This document shows positions 1 to 16,801 of a stretch of DNA of 64,000 bases, one piece after another. Made by a program: the position numbers and the translations under genes. The notes beneath the pieces are model-generated. The model searched no databases, had not been told where the DNA came from, and saw nothing but the letters and a program-made list of their open reading frames with translations. Source of the stretch: Lepturacanthus savala (Eukaryota; Chordata; Actinopteri; Scombriformes; Trichiuridae); NCBI GenBank assembly GCA_030544235.1, contig CM060474.1:1702001-1766000 (forward strand), read 5' to 3'. Every line of letters begins with the position of its first letter. The first letter of the stretch is position 1.

Positions 1-356
1 GGCGTGGTTTCGAGGGGTGAGCTGAAGAGGAGGAGGCCGAGCCTTTGGGAGGAGGGGAGGGAGTGTATATTTTCAAAATCTCACTTGTGTTGAATAGCTG
101 TAACCGTTTTTCCAAGATCTCCCACTCCACCTTTAAAGCTGTTTCAGAGGGTAGTAAGAAAAGTGGCTCCGAAGCTTTGTGCCGTCGTGAACGATCCGAG
201 TCTTTGAAGTTGAACGATCCGACTCGACTCTTTGAAGTGACAGATAGGAGCCGGCTCCTCGTTGGGAGCAACGGAGGAGCCGAACGAGCCGACTCATATT
301 AGCGAGCTGAGCCAAAAGATCCGACTCTCCAAATAGAGCCGGAATTCCCATCGCTG
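1..356. mobile_element. terminal part of a hAT-like element (truncated by window edge)
   Basis: The segment is full of GAGCCGGCTC, GAACGATCCGA and GAGCCGA motifs and ends with AGAGCCGGAATTCCCATCGC, which I recognise as a common teleost hAT terminus. The other end is not seen and probably precedes the window. The short open frames on both strands here have no recognisable product. Confidence 0.5.
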
Positions 357-2084
357 TACTGCTGGGGTCTGAGTCTTTTTATTACGCAATAAATAACATT
401 TAATTTTCCCGATTTCAGTGATGGTATACAAAACTGCTGTAGAACTAATTCATATGTTTGATATTTATTAGTGTAATATTTATTATCTTTTTTTCCCCAA
501 TCTTAATTTTGGAGGCCCCCCTCCACTAGTTGAGGCCCTACGCTGGCTGCGTAGTCTGCGTGTACGGAGCGGCGGGCCTGGACTGACCTTGCAAAATGTC
601 ATAGTTTCTGATAAAGGACAAAACATCTATAACTAAACCTCTACAGTGTCAGCTTTATGTAAAAGCGACAAAAATTGATTTGATTGCTCCACCATGTGAC
701 AGTTTTGGTATTTGTGACATGCATGTGAAGTTGGTGCTCACTGGGAGCAGTTTGCAGGCTCAAAATCCACTATTGATTTATAAATAACGTCTTTTCTTTC
801 TTCTAAAGTCAGATTTGAAGGGAAGAGAGGTTTTTTTTTACCAAAATAAAAAAAATATGTCTTGCAATATTGAGCAATCCAATTACAAACTATTGGCTCA
901 CAAATTACTTGACAACAATATATTTTTCAATTTTTTTTCACACAAGTTTTTATAGTTCTATAGTTCTAGTGTGTAGTTTATAGTCGTGTGTTTTATTTTG
1001 TGTTACACAAACACAGGTTGTCCTCAACACAGCAATAGATAAACACTTATCTTCACGTCATCTGGTCTTATAAACAAAAACAGTGAAAAATGTCTGTCTG
1101 AGTTGATATAAAACCACATGTTTCCAGTTCAGTTTCTGTGTTTCTAGACATGAGTATCAGTATTTATAAACAAGACTTCCTTTACTACACAAGTGTCAAG
1201 AATATGACACTTGATGACAGAAAGTGCTTGAAAATAGCAGAAAACAGGCCAGATCCTTTTAATCCATGTGGCAGATTCTTGTTTTTTTTCTCAACAAAAG
1301 ACGTTTTTTTTAAATGGAGGTTTTCTTCAGCAGTAAGAACTAGAATATAATAGGCACAATATTTTAGATTTTCTCCACCAGGAGGTGCCAGTGTTCATAC
1401 AATAACCTTTGAGTTTGCAGCATGCAGAAAAATACCTTTAGGTGGATGATATTAAAGCAACGAGTAGTAAATCCTTGAAAAAACAATACTTTGACCCCAT
1501 TAAGGTCAAATATATGTATGTTTTTAAAAAGTAGTAATATGTACTTCATTTATGTTTATAACATGAACTTCTGTATTTGTACCCAATAAAGGTCTGGAAC
1601 TATGTATCCGCTCATCCATCTATATATCCCTCTATCTATTCATTTATTCATCTATCCTTCCATCCTGTTTAGAGGCAGCAGGAGCAGTCCGCCTCCACAG
1701 CCAATCACAGTTCAGGAGATTAGATAACACAGCAGATGCCTGCCAACCCTGCTCACCCACACTCCTATTAAAGTTTTTGAGCTTTACTTTAAATATTAAC
1801 TTGAAAACCAATGCAGGGTGATGATGTCTATATGTTAATTGTGTTGTTGAGGTCAGACCTTCTTACCATAAACTGTAAATGTGTAAATGTTGAGCTGCTG
1901 TTTTTTTTTTTTTTTTTGGTGGGTGAAGTTGGATCCAGAGTCCTGTAAACACAGTAGTACACACAAGACACACACAATCATGAATACTAATTCAAAGTTC
2001 CCTAGAGCAGATTTATGATACACTCTTTATAAATTAAGCAGAACTGGTGAAGAAAATCCCATACACTAACAGTACTGATCTGTT
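357..2084. other. intergenic, nothing firm
   Basis: AT-rich DNA. At about 510-590 there is a GGCCCTACGC..GCGTAG motif reminiscent of transposon ends, and at about 1605-1665 a degenerate (ATCT/ATCC)n run. No gene seen. Confidence 0.6.
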
Positions 2085-2810
2085 TTCTAATTCGTTACAG
2101 TGCTGCTGTGTCCTTTATTGTATTGTGCCCTACATGTCTTTACTGTCCTGCACTGGTTTGGTTAGGGTTACACAGTCTGGAACGTAGAGAAGATGGGAGA
2201 CATGAATCCATCATCGAGCCTTTAACGTGCCTTTTACCTTTAATATGCTGTTAACTTCAAGTCAAGTCAAATCACACATTTGCCTCAAATGACCATCTCA
2301 ATATTTTACTGTCCTTTAACATTTTTCTTTATTATTTATTTTAATATATTTACCAGCTTCTACTATTTCTTCTACTTTCCACTACTGTACTGTCCTTTAT
2401 TGACTGTCCTCTATTGTCCTTGTATTGTAGTCCAATATTATACTGTGCTTTGCTGTCTTAGAGTATGTTAATCTTTACTGCCCTATGCTGTATTCTGCTA
2501 CATTACACTTTACTGTCTTTATTGTACTGTCCTGTATTGTAGTTTAGAAACTGTCTTTTACACTGGTTTATAATGTCCTTTACTATCCTACATTGTTATC
2601 TACTGTCTTTTACTTTCCTTCACTATTTTATGCGTTTTTTACTCTACTTTACTCGACTTATACTGTCTTTTCCTAAACTGTTATATCCTCTCCTAGCATC
2701 TTCTCATTCTGTCTTGTACCATCCTGTGTTGTGATGCACTGTTCACTCTACTGTGCTCTATTGTACCCTGTACTGACCTCTGCTGTATCGTACTGACAGG
2801 CAGACAGCAG
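2085..2810. repeat. degenerate pyrimidine-rich minisatellite
   Basis: Loose repetition of a TACTGTCCTTTATTG-like unit (TACTGTCCTTTA, TACTGTACTGTCCT, TACTGTCTTTTAC, TACTGTGCTCTATTG) over about 0.7 kb with strong strand asymmetry. The unit length drifts between about 10 and 16 bp. No coding signal. Confidence 0.75.

Positions 2811-5477
<2,667 letters not shown>

Positions 5478-5533
<56 letters not shown>
5478..5533. repeat. (TA)n microsatellite
   Basis: A pure TA tract directly bordering the left arm of the inverted duplication. Confidence 0.95.
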
Positions 5534-6043
<510 letters not shown>

Positions 6044-7934
6044 TAATTAAAGTTAACATTAAAATCTACATTAAAATAAGAGAAAGTCTGTAAAAGATTG
6101 CCAAAATTGTTCAAAGCACAAAGAATCTGCAGGTCTTTCAGACTTTTTTTCTGCTGACAGACTGATATCTGACACTGAAAAAAAGTCCAGGATCAGCCGG
6201 ATATATATCAGTCCGGCAGTTTGTTGTGTGCGCTAATGTGTCCTCTGCGACGCCAGTGAGGTTTTAAATTTCCCTGACGCAGTAAGGAAGAGCCGAGCTG
6301 TGTTTGGTGTTCTCATCGGCCTTCCAGAGCTGGACCCCCCTGACCATCAACACAGGCCTGGTCTCACGTTACTGACAGCCCTGCCCCTCAGGGCCTAAGA
6401 TGCACACACACATACACACACACACTGTTGAACCCAGTCCACTGTGGTTTACTGACAGGACGACATGAGATTCCTGATAATCCACTCATGTTCTTTACAA
6501 GCTGGCGAGCTGTTTGATCCCCAGGTGTCCACTTCACTGAATGAAGCAGGTCAAAGTGAGACTTAGAATTAGTTTGGTGAATGTTTAGGTCCAAATTTGA
6601 GATGAAATAATGTACATTTAGTCAAATATTGTATTGTAGAGGTTTGAGGTACACGTGATTTTAAAATTCTCATTTTCAGAGTACAGCACAGCACAGAACA
6701 GAGTCCACAGTTTCTGTTCTGTGCTGTACTTTCTTTGAACATTTCATGATCTGCAAATTATTAGCTCAATGGCACTATACGTTTTAAGATTTAGAGTTTT
6801 TTACTGAAGCTGATGAAAATACTGAAGAACTGAGGTAAAATAATTTTTTTATGGGAGAACATTGAATATGATTAATGTAGATCTCATAAATTTCCATAAA
6901 TTCAATTTTGATGGAATTATGTTATTATCTCAATTTTTGGTGAATAATCCCATTCTTCTTCAGTACCTTTAAATACATACTGGTCCTTTTAAGGGTAAAG
7001 GATAATGTATTAGCTGTAAATAATAATTATGTGAACTCAATCATTGCTTGTATCCATGATTTATATCTTGTGGATCTATCTTGTAGATGTCTCATTTTTC
7101 ATGATTTCAGAGGTTCAATACAAAAACAGCAGATTTAGTGAAGTTAGTTTGGTGAAACTACTGATGAAGAAAAAACATGTAAAATACTCCTTTGTTGCTA
7201 CAAAAGTTTTCTTTCTCTTGCTCTTCCTGAGGTTTCTTCTATTTTTTTTCCCAGTGACAGCTTTTTTAAGGGAGTTCTTTCTCATTTGATTTAAGGGTCT
7301 AAGGTCCCAGGATGTTGTATTGCTGCACAGATTTTAAAGCCCCCTGAGGAAAATTGTTGATTTGTGATTTTGGGTTATATAAATAAAACTGACTTGATTT
7401 GATATGATGGATATGAGGTGGTATGATTGATTACACCCTGTTGGTATCATATACAGTAGATCAATATTACACAGAAAGAAAATGGAAAACCTTAAAGACA
7501 AGTCAATTTCTATTAGAAATGTCAATGCAATTTCATTCAAATTGTGCATTTTGGGGTCCTAGATAAGATTTTGCTTGATAAATTATCCACCAATTATACT
7601 ACATATACAGACAATGCTGCTTCACAATAGGCTTTTAGAGAATAGTTATAGACAGTTCTTTAGATTTTAGAGAAAAAAAATACATGTTAGCTTCTCAAAT
7701 GCAAATTAGATGTTGCGCTTACTCCAGAATATTGTAATTCTAATATTGATTTAATGTCCTATAAATAAATAAATGAACATTTTTCCTGTCAGTTGTCTCA
7801 GCTTCCTCCTCCTCTCAACTGCTCCCTCTTGCACTGACTTTATGCGTTGTGCGTGTGTTGTTCATGAAGGCATTGGCAAAATCAATGTTAATCGGTTGTG
7901 GTGTCAGGATTTCCTCTCATATCATGACCATTAT
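6044..7934. other. intergenic, nothing recognised
   Basis: AT-rich DNA with one short hairpin (6680-6730). The open frames are short and without domain character. Confidence 0.6.
6680..6730. repeat. short imperfect hairpin
   Basis: AGTACAGCACAGCACAGAAC at the left pairs with CTGTTCTGTGCTGTACT at the right. The left arm has a 5-nt CACAG duplication. Confidence 0.8.
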
Positions 7935-8850
7935 CAATCAACCAATCAATCAATCTTTATTTATCACGTGATCAATTGTAATTGTAGTGAAATTTGCTCC
8001 TGTCTGTTCCTTCAATTGTGTATTAAAATACTAATGATAAGCAGAGTAATATTTAGTAACAATAAAAGATGAGTTAAATAGCAGCAATGTATGTGGATGA
8101 TATGATTTCTTCAGTTTTAGGCAGTGACCTCATTCAAGATCCTAGTCGCCTGAGGGTAAAAGCTCTTCGGAGAGAAACCATTAAGAGATTCCGGCCAATC
8201 CTTAATAATTCTTTTTGCCTTATCGCTGCAGCACCCAATTTAAATTTCCTTACGGCAGGTAGAGTTCCACCTTTTGTGGATTCAGCTAAATGAACCACTC
8301 TGGTGTTGTTTCTGTACCAGGCTGTAGGAGTAGACATTCCTCAGTATTTTTGAGAATACCTGCAATTTCCTCAAGTGTCTGAGGTGAAACAGGAGTCAGG
8401 ACCTGTCAATGTTAAAGGGGTCATAGTTCCTTTGCTGCTTTTTCCCAAAGTCCACTATTAGATCCTTAATCTTGCGGACATTCAGAAGTAGGTTTCTTAC
8501 CTAACACCAAAAAGTCACGTCCTCTACTTCCTTCAGGTTGGGATTGTCATTGTTAACTGTGATCAGGCCCATCACAGCTGTGTATTCAGCAAACTTGACC
8601 ATGTTGGAGTCTAAGGTGTCTACAATCTACACAGTCATGTGTTTACAGGGAGTACAGCAGGGGTCTTAAAGCACAGCCCTGGGGTACTCTGGTAATAAGG
8701 ATGAGGGTAAAAGAGGTGTCTACCCACTTTCACCACCTTGGAACTGGTGATAATAGATCAGGTGGACTGGTGCAGTTTTCTTGAGCGATGGTGGACTCCT
8801 CAAACCAGGTTTGTATGAGAGATTCATCCATAACCAGGTTGAATTTGTTA
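7935..8850 (-). mobile_element. CR1/L2-like LINE fossil (reverse-transcriptase 3' part)
   Basis: Read on the minus strand, the sequence gives NMVKFAEYTAVMGLITVNND, then NPNLKEVEDVTFWC, stop, VRNLLLNVRKIKDLIVDF. This is the fish LINE pattern KFADDTTVIGLI...LNVxKTKEMVVDF with the catalytic FADD decayed to FAEY and a stop inserted. Further 3' are TAWYRNNT and a frameshifted SFYPQATRILNE. The 3' tail at about 7935-7965 is AATAAAGATTGATTGATTG-like, a typical LINE tail. Confidence 0.75.
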
Positions 8851-9999
8851 TTGCTTTTCCAGATTTTTGTTGTAGGTTTCTTTGGAAGAAGCATCTGCTA
8901 AATCTTAATAAAGTATAGTAAAGTAAACAATATTTTTGTGCACAGTGGGACTAGTTGGTCAGCACATAGTTTGAGGAGCCACTACTAAAGCTCTAAATTG
9001 TATGTTGCAGTAATGTTTATGGCATGGTGCTACTTATGGATGCTGCTACTAATGATTGGCCAATTTGTTTAAATACCTTAAAATTAGCACTATGGCCTCA
9101 TACAGTCATTTTTCCCAAATGCAGGTAGTGATTCTACTCTGTAGATTCTACTCTGTAACCATTTGTGACTGGTGTGTAACAGTGATGTTTGTTTCCTTTG
9201 TGACACAGTCAATATGTTGATGGAAGTTAGCTAGAAGCCTCTTAAGGTCAGTCAGATTGAAGCCTTCAGCAATAATTAGAGCAGCACCTATTTCTGTTAA
9301 AAGCTGTTGTCACAAAGTCAATTCACAATGTGTCCACAGTGGTTACTGTGTCTTATTGCGTGTCCCATAATTCAACATAACATTCATTACATTTCCTTCC
9401 TCTTTTTACATCTCAAATTGAACTGCAGCAAGTTTTCCAGTTGCATGTGAAGTGAGGGCGTTATCATTTACCTTCTGCTTACAGAGCATAGTGAGATGTT
9501 TTGAAGAGATCAAATAATACAATGCTGTGAATCAAAAAGAATCTATTTCTTATATCAAACAGATTGAAGCTCTTTTTACAATAATAATTTCCAACCACTT
9601 TAGTTCATTTACCAGAATTAGTAAGATACCTGCAGGAACACTGAAACTCAATTGCTTGATTTGTATTTTTGTTTTAATGAATACATATGATCCCTCAAAA
9701 TAAGAAAACAATGTTAGTTATGAGTATAAATGTTAATATATAATGAACCGAGTCACATGTGACATAAGAAGACAAATATTTTAGTAGAATTACAAAATTA
9801 GAAAACCCATTTTATTCAAATTTTCATGTGTCAAATTATTCAACGTGAACTAATCAGACTGCTTGGCCAACTCCTAATTAATACGTTTCACTTTTTAAAA
9901 GTGATATCCCTCCACTGCCGCCCACCCGCAGCACTCAAACACTTCTTTCTTCCCACACCAGTCCTGTTGTGTCCCAGCACTGCGCTGTCTCCTTTCAAA

Positions 10000-10420
10000 G
10001 CTGCAATTTATTTCCATTTTTATCATTTCATCCATTCCCCCAATGATAACATCAATGAATGCATTACCTTTTGAAAGAGAGATGAAGGCAGCAAAAGGAG
10101 ATGAGTTTATCTCCCTCTCTCTCCCTCTCTCTCCATATCAGATGTATGCCTCGCTTGGTCGAGCCAGGAATATAGAAAAGGAGTCGTAGCAGATGGGAAG
10201 GAGTCCCACAGGCGGTCCAGATGACTAATGAATAATGAACAATAGAGAGGAAACTGCTTTGTCGTACGAACAGAGGTGCTATGTTGAAGATAGGCCGCCG
10301 CTCAGCCACTGCTAAACATTAATCAACTGCAAATCGCGTCTGACTGTCTGAATCACATGAGCATAGCGTCAATTTGTCCTCCACTCAGACGTCTATAAGC
10401 TTATCAAAAGCTCTGTGAGT
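10000..10420. promoter_or_regulatory. putative conserved noncoding element downstream of sfmbt2
   Basis: A repeat-free block apart from a short CTCTCC run, with homeodomain/SOX-like clusters (ACTAATGAATAATGAACAAT, AAACATTAATCAACTGC) and CpGs. No coding potential I can support. Confidence 0.3.
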
Positions 10421-11467
10421 GCATATTTTTATGAGGGATGAGGTGCTGGATTCTACATTGTGATGTGTTGATGAAGGTGATACATGCCTCTCTTAGATGC
10501 GTCCAAAATAAAGATTTTATGATTTCCAGTGGCAGGAATGTGAAGTTTGCAGCAGGAGTGAAAAGCAGCCATGCAGACAACACTGCTGCTGGTGACACAC
10601 TGTGCATTTATGGGACCTTTTTTTTTTCTTTTAAATTGGCTAGTGTGTGTGTGTGTTTTTCCTATTTAATTCAGTGGATTGTCTGCCAATTGTTGGAGGA
10701 AGGCCAGATTTCTATTGCAACTGCTGAATACTGCAGCTGCTCACAATCCAGAACATCAATGCTGAAAGTGAGGTTTTTATTTCTTTCAGGCGGCGTTCAT
10801 GCCTGTAACAGTCAGTGGCAGCAGGACAGAAAATCTTTGTTTAAAGTGGAAGAAGCAGAACTGACACATTAACTTGTCTCTGTCTGACTTTCTCACAACT
10901 TCTGTTTCACAACCAGTTTTCCCCGTAAGGGAAGCACAGGTTGCCAAGTTGTCAATAAAGGCTCTAGTGCTCACAGGGCACATTGAGTTTTCAGTCAGGA
11001 AAAATGGCGAGTTTCAGGCTGCTTTTGCGACCGGAGACTTGTCTGCTGACGAGTGTGCTCACACATCTAACCCAAAGCTGACTGCAATGAATTCAACACA
11101 TTTTTTGCCTCGTGCTGAAAGGCATGAAAGGCAGGTTGAGTAGAAACTGTGTACGAGAGAAAATGGCAACAGCTCATCAAAAAATAACTTGTGGGAGGCT
11201 GCAAGCACTGAAACACTGATGTAATCTAACAGTGGTGAGCTGACAGATCGAGCATCATCTTCATCACATCTGATTGTTCTCTTGCTCGCTCTCTCTCTCT
11301 GACGAGCCTTTAAACACTGTGTCTGTGTGTGTCTATGTCGCTGTGTGTGTGTTACCGTGACCTAGATTTCAAGTCTGCAGTGCAATGCAAGAGATGGTCT
11401 GTGTGTATGAGTGTGTGAAAGAGACAGAGAGCTCAGTTATGGTTAACCATACACCTCGCCTCCCCCC

Positions 11468-11668
<201 letters not shown>

Positions 11669-12330
11669 ATGAGATTACCTTCATCCAGCTGTGTCCTGTC
11701 ATGCACTCTGGTTTTGAGTGGAAATTATCTTGTCTTGTTGTGTCTGGCATAGTTTAAAGATTATTCAAATTTTACTCTTATGTGTGAATGTTTTATAACT
11801 GAAGGCTGAATATAAATAGGGATGTAGGAAAGTGTGATGTCACCCATTGGTTTGCATTAGAGACATTTTAACGCAAGAGGCAATTACAGTACAATACCTT
11901 CAAGTGTTACCAACAGCCAATAGATACTCTAACCAACTCCCAAACAAAAAATGTCAACTTCTCCTGAGAAATACTAAGTCAATAATTTGTTTCAATGAGT
12001 CATTAGGTTCAAAAGGAATTTTTTCCATTTGTAGCACCGGTGCTCTCAACTTTTTCAACTGTTCTGATGCTATGCAGATGTTCTAATGTTAAAGATTGAC
12101 CATGACTTGAGAGAAATAAATAACTAAGTTTTATTTCAGATGCCTTTTGACTGTTTTATTTCTGATAACTGTTAAAACCTGTACAGCTGGATGCTGGGAT
12201 CATCATTCAAGGACAGTTAGTCAGTAAACCTTTTTTTAAATGTCTCTGTAATTGTCTGTAGTTGTTGTTGAATTGTAGTCTATGAAATGAAAGCTGTTTA
12301 TTTAAAGGGATTACTATTTGGTGTCTTATA

Positions 12331-12660
12331 GAGTTGTAACAATTAGTTGATTAATTGATTAGTTGCCAACTGTTACATACACAATTGTCCAGCTATTTTG
12401 ATAGTCACTTAATTGAATTGAATAATTTTAAAGAAGAAAACATCCAAATTCTCTAGTTCCAACTTCTCAAATCTGATTATCTTTGGGTTGTGAACTGTTG
12501 GTCTGGACAAAAAATATGTTTTAGGTTAAATCTTTCGCTTTGGGAAATAAAAAAGTAATTGACATTTTACACCATTTTATGAACCAAACAAGTAATTGGT
12601 TAATCGTTCAATAATCAATAGATTAACTGACTATCAAAATAGTCGTCAGTTGCAGCCCTA
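12331..12660. repeat. AT-rich dispersed repeat family B, copy
   Basis: It ends in GTCAGTTGCAGCCCTA and begins GAGTTGTAACAATTAGTTG, so the termini are roughly inverted. The interior has AATTCTCTAGTTCCAACTTC and a TGGTCTGGACAAAAAA segment shared, in either orientation, with the copies listed at 28491 and 63314. Fragments of the same family are also at about 13190-13560, 25650-25925, 34430-34573, 39725-39857 and 42690-42890. Confidence 0.75.
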
Positions 12661-15494
12661 GTGTTTTATCTGTGTTGTCTATCATGTGTCTTGTTGTATA
12701 TTAAGGCTGTGTGATTGAAGTTGCCATTGTCCTCTAAGATATTTCACAGTAGACAGTTAATGTAGTTTAACATTGCAACTGGTGTTTTTGTAGAATAGCA
12801 TCTTGGTGTCTGAACCCACATTATTTTGCTTTATTCTTCATTTCTCCAGCTAATTAAAACATATGTTAGTTTCACTCTAACCTTCTTCTTCTTTTTGTGA
12901 GTTTTTGTCTAAATCCCTCAGTTGATAGTTACTTTAGCTTAGCAGCAAAATTACCTCACCTCAGCCTTAACATTAAGCATGGCTCATATCTCCCTTGCTC
13001 AATAGCTCATGTTTAACAGAAGAGACAGGATGTATAGGTGACAAGAAACATAAGGTGAAACCTTTTTAAAACAAAACAGGAAGGAAACATAAAGAGAATC
13101 AAAACCTCAACACACAAGGAAACCAGAGAAGATCATGACAGTCTGTTTCTCAGACCCCAAGGTGATGTGCTCAATCGTCTTCTTTCGTCCTGACCAACAG
13201 TCCACAACCTAAATTCATTCAATTTACTGTCATAGAAGGCCAAATATATTTAGTAGTCTGCGATATGTTGATAAAACTATCATAGCCTACACTGGTTAAA
13301 TGTTTTTCCTGCTTGTTTCCACTTCAAACTATAAAATAACAACAAAAAGAATACAGTTATAATATTATCATATTATCAGACATAGTAATAAAATGTTACA
13401 TAGTGATAATAGTCTTTAAAATTGTCCAAAAATAATGACATCTTCATGTTGAGAAAAGCAGAAAATCCTCCTATTTGAGAAGCTGGAAGCAGCAAATGTT
13501 TGGTTTGTTATATAAATATCTACAACCGTTAATTCGAGTCGTCATTTTTTTTTTCTTTTTTTTGAAGAAATTCTCTGTTAATTTAACACATTAGTCTCAC
13601 CACCGAGTTACGTGGTAGTGTATTGTGAAGCACAGCAGTATTGTTTCTATGGTTACCCACAGTTGAACATACAGTCATACAGCAGAGGATGATTATGATT
13701 CAGTAGCAGGTATATTCTGCTGTTTAATAGATTTTTACATGTTTTTAACACATACCAGTGGATTTAATGGTGAGCTCACATGGTGGTTTTGCAGTTTACA
13801 TTTACATCTTAATGTTGATACACTAAAAAATGAACAAAACACAAATCTGCTAGTAGGTTTCTGATGGAAAAGCTTTTATTATTATTATTTTTTATGGTAA
13901 CAGAAAATAAAAGCCTTTTAGGACAAACGTGATAATCATTTAGAGATTTATCACCTCATCTCATGAAAAATGTTTGGTTAGAATATATTTTTGCAACCAC
14001 ATGTGCCTAAAATGTTTTAGTCTAATGGAATAAGTTCTATTTCTAAATGGCAACATCAACTCCACATTCAGTATCTGCAAACTGCTGCATCTGTCTAAAC
14101 ATTTTCTGCATCGGTCTCCTTTCCAACCACCAGACCTCAAGTCACTTGTCTTCCCTCCCCCTCACTCCACCTCCAGTTTACTCCTCCTCTCCTCTGCTGA
14201 CCTTAGCTCCCACTTTTTTCCTCTGACTCGTCTGCAGCAGAGTCCACGAACCTTACTTCGCAAATTGAGGCATTAAATCATTAGTAAAGATGTTTTTTTT
14301 ATTTTATTTAACCAGTGGAAACAATGGTACTTTTTCTCTACAACCACTCCACAGTACTGAAGGTAGAAGTTTGTGATTTCCTACATTTCCCAGAGTGACT
14401 CTGACTGCCCACAGAGAGGGGGCACAGGCGTATTCCATTTAGCTGTGGCTTCACTATGTAGGAGGGAATGAAAGAAATATTTTTCCAGTCAGTAAAAAAA
14501 AAAAACAGTGTCATACCACAAACTCAACGAAAATAAAAAATAAAAGTCAACATGTGGTTTAGAAATTGAGATTCGTGTCGCTGTCTTTCATGATGAACGT
14601 TCAGGTGGTCAGTATGTGAACCTGAAAATGGATCATTTAAATCTCAAACTAACACAGTAACATCAGCTGTGTGTGATCAGGAGCTTGATGTTTTATGGTA
14701 ATTCTTTATGTTTTAGTGTTCTATTGTGTTGCTTTTTATTTTTGCAGTTTCCTTGTTTTTATTTTATTGTTGGGTTTTGTCTATTTTAAAGTAAGTAATT
14801 TTTCCAAGGACTGATATTGCAAATTAGCTGAGGATATAAATGCTGCAGTACTGTATGTGATATTAGTTAATGCTACTGTATATACCTGCCCCTTTACAGC
14901 TAAACAATACATGAATAGATATAGGGGAGTAGCATCAGGATTGAAAGCTCTGGAGAAAAACTTGGAAGTATTTTATTTTTGTTCAAACTAATCTAGAAGA
15001 TCAAGATGATTGTCTTGTTTTCTTAGCCGTTCTTGGTCATGTCATTATGCAAGAGGTTAATGTTTACTTCTGTTGTAGACTCAATACATTGTACCAGGTG
15101 TTTTTATTATTTCTGCTCTGATGGTGAAAGCCCTGCGGGCTTCAAACCACTGAATGACCTACTCTGGTCTGTGGTGGACCTGAATCATACACTGGCCTGA
15201 ATTCATAGTACAACAAAGGAAGAAAGGAAGTGAAGCCATGTTTTTTTTCAAGCATCACACAGATCTATACACATCTACAATCATATGGAAATTCTGGAAT
15301 ATTAAAAACGATATTTGGGCATGAAATCAATCAGTCAAGTTGTGAGTAAAGAAATGAGAGAAACCGCAGTCATGACAATAAAATAAAACCTGTTATTTCT
15401 TTAACACACTTTGACTGAAAACTATCAAATGGTTGTGTTTTCCTCTTCCATGAACTTACCTTATTATGGAAAATAGAAGATATTTTTAACAAAT
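12661..15494. other. intergenic, dispersed-repeat debris
   Basis: A decayed family B copy lies at about 13190-13560. Otherwise AT-rich, with no gene seen. Confidence 0.55.
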
Positions 15495-16045
15495 GAGTGC
15501 AGTGCCCATGTATGTATTCCTATAGAAAAGTGGGAGTTTAAGTATTTTTTTTGTTTGACAAAATGAGGATCTTAATAGACAAAGGACATGGACATACATT
15601 GAAATAAGGAGAAACAAGCACATAAAGGCTAGAATATATGTTGAAAGTTCAGACCTCAATCTACATATAAGTTTTTAGATTGTGTTAATAGGCAAAGTAA
15701 AACCAGACTTAAGATAAATGTCTTACTTAGTAACAACCTGGGCATGTTACTGTTATATAGCTTTATGAATAAATGAGTTTAGGCCCAGATTCTGTTCTGT
15801 TAGGTAATAGTGCTGTGATTTCCTGTAAACACCTCTTGAAGTAAGACTGCTACACGTGAAGCATCTTAACGTGTGATTTTTGGGAGATGTTACAATACTT
15901 TCATTACATTAGCTGCACAATCAGTGCATAAAAAAAGGGACAATGGAGTTTTGAATTGTAACTAAAATCCAGTGTAGCTACATGAGGAGGAGCACTGTGA
16001 TACGGAGCTTTACGCTTTACACTGTAAAGAAATTGCTGCTTTTTT
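15495..16045 (+). repeat. dispersed repeat family A, copy 1
   Basis: It shares, in order, AGTGCC..ATTCCTATAGAAA, AACAACCTGGGCATG, AATAAATGAGTTTAGGCCCA, TTCTGTTCTGTTAGGT, TTAGCTGCACAATC and GTGATACGGAGCT with the copies at 21446 and 32341. No frame. I do not recognise the family. Confidence 0.8.
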
Positions 16046-16054
16046 TTTTTTTTT

Positions 16055-16235
16055 AAGATTTATTTAGCATCAAACACCTTTATTATTCGACATAAACCCA
16101 GACAGGAAATAATGGGCAAGAGAGAGGGGGGAGACATGCAGCAACCCTGGAATACCAGAGTCAGCCGCTTCAGAAAAAGGGCTCTATAGAGCAAACACTC
16201 CACCTCTACACCATCACAGCATGCCAGGGATTTGA
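16055..16235. mobile_element. decayed SINE-like dispersed repeat
   Basis: It contains GACAGGAAATAATGGGCAAG, GGGGGGAGACATGCAGCAA and CACTCCACCTCTACACCA. These match the layout of a common teleost tRNA-like repeat (GACAGGAAA, GACATGCAGCAAAGG, then a CTCTACC-type box). Identification is from memory and the copy is degraded. A small piece of the same motif (AGACATGCAGCAGAGG) occurs near 32880. Confidence 0.45.
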
Positions 16236-16770
16236 CTTTGTTTTCTACTTTTAATGATAAATATTAAAAGTAAAATATCCAATCAGCTTCTAACACAGCC
16301 TTTCTCAACCATTTTTCAGCCAGAGCAGAAATTCCCCTTAGAAATGCTTAAAATTAATGAATTTAATAACAGATTACTTCTGTTTTCACTTTTTACTTTC
16401 CTATGAGAGAAATCACAGGTTGAACAAGCTGCAGCTTGCAGGAGGAAGCTCAACAGGATGATGATCTTCACTGAATTTAAAAGTGAAGATGTTCAGATCA
16501 TCTGGAGAATATTCAGTGTGAGGATGACTCATGGTGTGGTGGGATAATTTGCAATCCTGCCAGTTTGAATTCTGTAGAAACAAAGGTAGAAGACCCCCTT
16601 CCATCCTCACTGAATTCAAAAACACCATCATCCAAATCCAAAGTGAAGCTGTTAAATGCAACCAGAGAACAGCTCCTATTGTAAAGAGGACTTGTGGTGT
16701 GGTGGGCTGTGGCATTGGATCAATCTCAACAGTGTGTGTGTTTCAGTAGGGAGGGGAGGGGCAGAAACAG

Positions 16771-16801
16771 GCCTTCTCACACAGTAAGTGTGTGAGAAGG
16801 C
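16771..16801. repeat. 13-bp perfect stem, 5-nt loop
   Basis: GCCTTCTCACACA and TGTGTGAGAAGGC flank GTAAG. No terminator or RNA-gene context is evident. Confidence 0.9.

Noticed and set aside
8087..8293. Plus-strand frame starting MYVDD, resembling a reverse-transcriptase YVDD box
   Set aside because: The LINE homology here is on the minus strand, so the plus-strand YVDD is coincidental.
10438..10872. 144-codon plus-strand open frame
   Set aside because: No domain, low complexity in places, includes a T-rich run. Consistent with chance.
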